NCBI RefSeq assembly: GCF_035083965.1
Contig: NC_089725.1
Location: forward strand, 29,707,925-29,771,924
Direction: 5' to 3'
DNA: 64,000 nt
Source: Branchiostoma lanceolatum
Lineage: Eukaryota; Chordata; Leptocardii; Amphioxiformes; Branchiostomatidae
Position 1 is the stretch's first letter; each line of letters begins with the position of its first letter. Below the pieces are notes generated by a model that saw only the letters and a program-made list of their open reading frames with translations, was not told the DNA's origin and made no database searches. This document shows, in pieces, positions 61,801 through 64,000 of the stretch. A program made the position numbers and the translations under genes.

Positions 61801-63628
61801 CCGAGACTTGTGAAGATCGTCCTGCCTCTTCGTCCTGCCTCGTGTTCTCGCGAGACTAGGTCATTCCGTGAACAAGACGTACAGACTAGACGTCGAAAAT
61901 TTGGAGGTATGTTTCTCTACCTTCTACCTAAGTCATTGTTTGACGAATATTCTCGTAACTTGATTATATACGTGACTAATGAACCTCTTCAACGAGATTA
62001 CAGAAACAGAAACATGTACTTACAGGTGAGTTGACTCCGTCCACAGAGAAGGGCGGCTGTGGGTAGACGTAGTCGTGGTGCAGACCTAATGTGTTTTACT
62101 ATGAAGTATTCATAGAGACAGGAACATGTACTTACAGGTGAGTTGACCCCGTCCACAGAGAAGGGCGGCTGTGGGTAGACGTAGTCGTGGTGCAGACCTA
62201 ATGTGTTTGACTATGAAGTATCCATAGAGACAGGAACATGTACTTACAGGTGAGTTGACCCCGTCCACAGAGAAGGGCGGCTGTGGGTAGACGTAGTCGT
62301 GGTGCAGACCTAATGTGTTTAACTATGAAGTATCCATAGAGAGAGGAACATGTACTTACAGGTGAGTTGACCCCGTCCACAGAGAAGGGAGGCTGTGGGT
62401 AGACGTAGTCGTGGTGCAGACCTAATGTGTTTAACTATGAAGTATCCATAGAGACAGGAACATGTACTTACAGGTGAGTTGACCCCGTCCACAGAGAAGG
62501 GCGGCTGTGGGTAGACGTAGTCGTGGTGCAGACCTAATGTGTTTGACTATGAAGTATCCATAGAGACAGGAACATGTACTTACAGGTGAGTTGACCCCGT
62601 CCACAGAGAAGGGCGGCTGTGGGTAGACGTAGTCGTGGTGCAGACCTAATGTGTTTAACTATGAAGTATCCATAGAGACAGGAAGATGTACTTACAGGTG
62701 AGTTGACCCCGTCCACAGAGAAGGGCGGCTGTGGGTAGACGTAGTCGTGGTGCAGACCTAATGTGTTTAACTATGAAGCATTCATAGAGACAGGGACATG
62801 TACATGTACTTACAGGGGAGTTGACTCCGTCCACAGTGAAGGGCGGCTGTGGGTAGACATAGTCGTGGTGCACGTCTCTCTGTGAGGGCACAAACACCAG
62901 CTGGGTCTGCAGCCTGTAAGCGGAAGCAAAAGTACAGAGTTAACTGAAGGAGAAAATTACTGGTTCTTTCATGGAACCCTCTGAAGGAAGGTTACTTAGA
63001 CTCAGGCCTACCATCCACACAACAACTGAAGAAGTACATCCATAACCTTTCAATTCATAGTTGACATATAAGTAAAATATGCCAAATGACAGTTACTGAA
63101 AAGCAACTGGATAAAATTCGGAAACAGACGTTTCAGATAACGACAGCCTCCGTTATCTTTCGTTAGTGACTTAAGGGAATAACTGGAGTAAGCAGTTTTT
63201 AACCTTCAGCACACTGAAGTAGCCGGTTTGCACCCAGTTCCCTATTGGTTAGAGAGTTAGGCAGCAGGGAGAAGGTTAAACCCAAACTCTGAAACTATGT
63301 TAATGACATATAGTATAAGTAAAATATTTCAACAAAGTTGACAAACTTACTCCTCTGTGGCTTTAATCAGGTTTTGAACAATCTTCTTGAACATGTCTTC
63401 GTACGGTACTTCCACCGTGCACTTCTGTAAAAGGGGAAGAAAAAATAAAACTATCAAAACAACCACTGACAAATTCTTATCTGAAAACAACCCAAAGGAC
63501 CATGTAAGTCCATAAATATGAAAGCAATAGTTTAAGGCTGTCTGTAAAAACACTGCAACAAAGATCTGGAGTACAAGAGTTGGACTTACCTCGATGCTTT
63601 CATGCTTGGAGTCGACAAACGGCCCCAT
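55839..63628 (-). CDS. POLA2: DNA polymerase alpha subunit B, C-terminal seven exons (5' partial)
   Basis: Minus-strand exons 63628-63590, 63424-63351, 62913-62814, 58549-58443, 57733-57680, 56526-56400 and 55997-55839 join in agreeing phases to 219 residues and a TGA at 55841-55839; upstream exons are beyond the window. They follow the vertebrate C-terminus in order: GPFVDSKHESIE, LVFVPSQRDVHHDYVYPQPP, a block with SDPCTLTINGVVVGLTSTDI, SYYPLYPP, LILPSDLRYFVK, NPGRITKAQTGGTFARF. This is the catalytically inactive calcineurin-like phosphoesterase/OB part of the B subunit, which ties primase and the catalytic subunit into the polymerase alpha-primase complex that starts replication in the nucleus. 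Three exons (62913, 58549, 56526) have their edges multiplied in adjoining introns. LINE, SINE and foldback elements fill the introns. Confidence 0.95.
56165..56368. mobile_element. family E foldback MITE
   Basis: TACTGTAAATGCAGAAATGT and TTCGCAGGGATTCC are mirrored by GCGAACATTTCTGCATTTAC AGTA at the right. The interior repeats CGGTGGTTTTAAGTT and its complement. It lies next to the POLA2 exon at 56400. Confidence 0.8.
56516..57370. repeat. ~57-bp minisatellite built on the POLA2 exon 56526 acceptor
   Basis: Units of GGGGGTAATAACTACAG (exon start plus acceptor, minus strand CTGTAG|TTATTACCCCC) and AACACAATAACAATGGTCAC run about ten times upstream of the real exon in the sense direction. Most units keep the AG of the acceptor; at least one (about 56985) has lost it. 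The far end (57200-57370) is diverged. Confidence 0.85.
57470..57584. mobile_element. palindromic foldback, family F
   Basis: GCCTGAGAACCATCCTCTG is mirrored by GAGGATGGTACTCAGGC, and GCTTGCTAACC / GATTAGCAAGC form the inner stem. Ends resemble those of 3568-3658. It is in a POLA2 intron. Confidence 0.7.
58135..58461 (-). mobile_element. LINE remnant, reverse transcriptase C-terminal tail
   Basis: The minus frame includes the typical tail NSYFPRTIVEWNSLQPSTVE with SLDSFKQCM downstream and a helical block YLLLCMMYKMTNKLVDVP upstream, as in CR1/L2/Rex-like LINEs. The first ~10 residues of the frame overlap the POLA2 exon at 58443-58549 antisense-free intron edge and are not LINE. 5'-truncated, in a POLA2 intron. 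Confidence 0.7.
58505..59145. repeat. ~120-bp tandem repeat built on the POLA2 exon 58549 acceptor
   Basis: GGTCCGACACAAAGTGCACT followed by CTCTGGAACAG (exon start plus acceptor on the minus strand) occurs in the real exon and again near 58650, 58775, 58895 and 59015, with a truncated sixth copy near 59130. Between them are TTCATTCATTCA and GAAACTGTTATCATCTGACT blocks. The 59015 copy has one inserted A. Confidence 0.85.
59830..59985. mobile_element. GC-rich palindromic MITE with ATACAACACG ends
   Basis: AATACAACACGTTGTATTCC and GCATCACCC are mirrored by GGGTGATACGGAATACCCCG and TGTTGTATT. The core GGTCGGATCGCCC / GGGCGATCCGACC forms a long perfect stem around CCGGCCTACGGCCG. It is in a POLA2 intron. 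Confidence 0.8.
60430..60545 (+). repeat. TG-rich microsatellite
   Basis: Imperfect TG tract with GTGTATTTG and GCCTGTG interruptions, in a POLA2 intron. Reading frames over it are artefacts. Confidence 0.8.
61030..61225 (-). mobile_element. second type of tRNA-derived SINE
   Basis: Minus-strand head GTGCATAGTCCAGTGGTTAG (box A region) and AAGTTCGATCCCGGC (box B), then GCTCACCCGACATGCACGG, GACGGGAAATTAAGCCGCAG and GGGGAATTTCCCCGG. Its body shares nothing with the TGTGCCCTTGGG type, so it is a separate family. Confidence 0.7.
61244..62815. repeat. 112-bp tandem repeat built on the POLA2 exon 62814 and its donor
   Basis: Eleven units precede the real exon end in window coordinates, starting near 61249, 61361, 61473, 61585, 62025, 62138, 62250, 62362, 62474, 62586 and 62698. 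Each holds about 62 bp of exon 3' part (GGGTAGACGTAGTCGTGGTG on the plus strand) with donor complement ACTTACAGGTGAGTTGAC, plus about 50 bp of intron. On the minus strand each unit starts after CACATTAG, an acceptor-like end, and finishes at a GTAAGT donor, so each could act as a 60-bp pseudo-exon. The array is split by an inverted element at 61662-62005. Confidence 0.93.
61662..62005. mobile_element. head-to-head dimer of a retroelement end inserted in the 112-bp array
   Basis: Two long arms mirror each other: GTTACGAGAATATTCGTCAA with TTGACGAATATTCTCGTAAC, and CCTCCAAATTTTCGACGTCT with AGACGTCGAAAATTTGGAGG. The centre has GATCGTCCTGCCTCTTCG. GAGATTACAGAA stands at both outer edges as a probable target duplication. 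The arms match the 3' end of the element at 14090-14230. Confidence 0.8.
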
Positions 63629-64000
63629 CTGGAAAAGAAGAATGTACTGTAACATTTCATTGGAACTTCAACATCTTATTACAACGTTTCAATGTGGAAG
63701 AGATGGCTAATCAGAAGCAAAAATCTAATACCAACCTCTACAATATTATAGAGATTTGTTCGCAAATGAATCGGTTATAACTGTTACAGAGGCTAAAATG
63801 GCGAAACATTCCGGTCTAAATGGGGTAGGGAATTTCCCCAACAGCCTTCGTAACCCCTGCTTCTCCTAATGGGTCAGTGAAGTCATGCTTGTCTCGAGCA
63901 TTGATGTTTCTGACCTAGGGTGAAGAGATGCTGGCATCATGCTGCTACTGTAACAGTAACAATTAGTTCAGTGCTTCGATGAGTGCCCCCCTACGTCCTT
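63629..64000. other. POLA2 intron at the window edge; no exon seen
   Basis: It lies upstream of the first POLA2 exon in the window on the minus strand. I could not find a further exon of the family; the next one must be beyond base 64000. Confidence 0.4.

Noticed and set aside
61735-61925. A canonical hammerhead ribozyme in the 61.7-kb element
   Set aside because: The standard CUGANGA core is absent; only a swapped-pair variant can be drawn, kept as a low-weight finding.
61244-62815. CRISPR-like array (regular 112-bp units)
   Set aside because: Units are contiguous and contain POLA2 exon sequence; there is no spacer/repeat division, and the DNA is eukaryotic.
62198-62897. Minus frames with RSAPRLRLPTAALLCGRG
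   Set aside because: They read the copied POLA2 exon out of frame through the 112-bp repeat.

Overview
The window looks like nuclear DNA of an invertebrate chordate, most likely an amphioxus (Branchiostoma). The evidence is intron-split genes with GT/AG junctions, a RAD51 the same length as the vertebrate protein (339 aa), a POLA2 C-terminus close to the vertebrate one, C2H2 zinc-finger arrays, tRNA-derived SINEs, CR1-type LINE remnants and very many short foldback elements. The species is inference; no alignment could be run.

Layout. 1-1386: 3' part of an unrecognised gene whose N-terminal coding region is a 30-bp minisatellite. 4913-8169 (minus): four-exon NANP-like HAD phosphatase, 250 aa. 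10666-16623 (plus): complete nine-coding-exon RAD51, head-to-head with NANP; a TA-flanked 1.6-kb inverted-repeat element (8941-10535) lies between them. 17-22 kb: dense nested foldback elements and one orphan promoter-like stretch. 22.0-23.6 kb and 27.0-30.1 kb: two paralogous C2H2 zinc-finger loci with eroded C-terminal fingers. 32608-38184 (plus): five-exon gene for an unrecognised 525-aa protein with one membrane segment and an acidic tail. 39-48 kb: repeats, no supportable gene. 48457-52433 (plus): secreted protein with two Cys-rich/sushi-like modules and two calcium-binding EGF modules, all introns phase 1. 55839-63628 (minus): last seven exons of POLA2, the DNA polymerase alpha B subunit.

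The strongest unusual signal is that several exons of RAD51 and POLA2 have spawned tandem repeats that include the exon edge and its splice site. RAD51 coding exon 4 (donor) and exon 5 (acceptor) have small arrays. POLA2 has about 11 extra copies of one exon end with its donor, about 10 copies of another exon's acceptor and about 5 of a third. From memory, exon-derived minisatellites called 'mirages' were reported at an amphioxus Adh locus, so the class may be known; its concentration in two DNA-replication/recombination genes here is worth testing.

Other signals: a foldback family sharing only about 15 bp of terminus while the interiors differ; two head-to-head retroelement-end dimers, each with a hammerhead-like sequence; a minisatellite whose single-copy ancestor survives beside the paralogous zinc-finger gene; and seven perfect TGACGTCA octamers inside about 1 kb of coding sequence.

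The genes do not form an operon-like unit. RAD51 (homologous recombination) and POLA2 (replication priming) are functionally related but about 40 kb apart.
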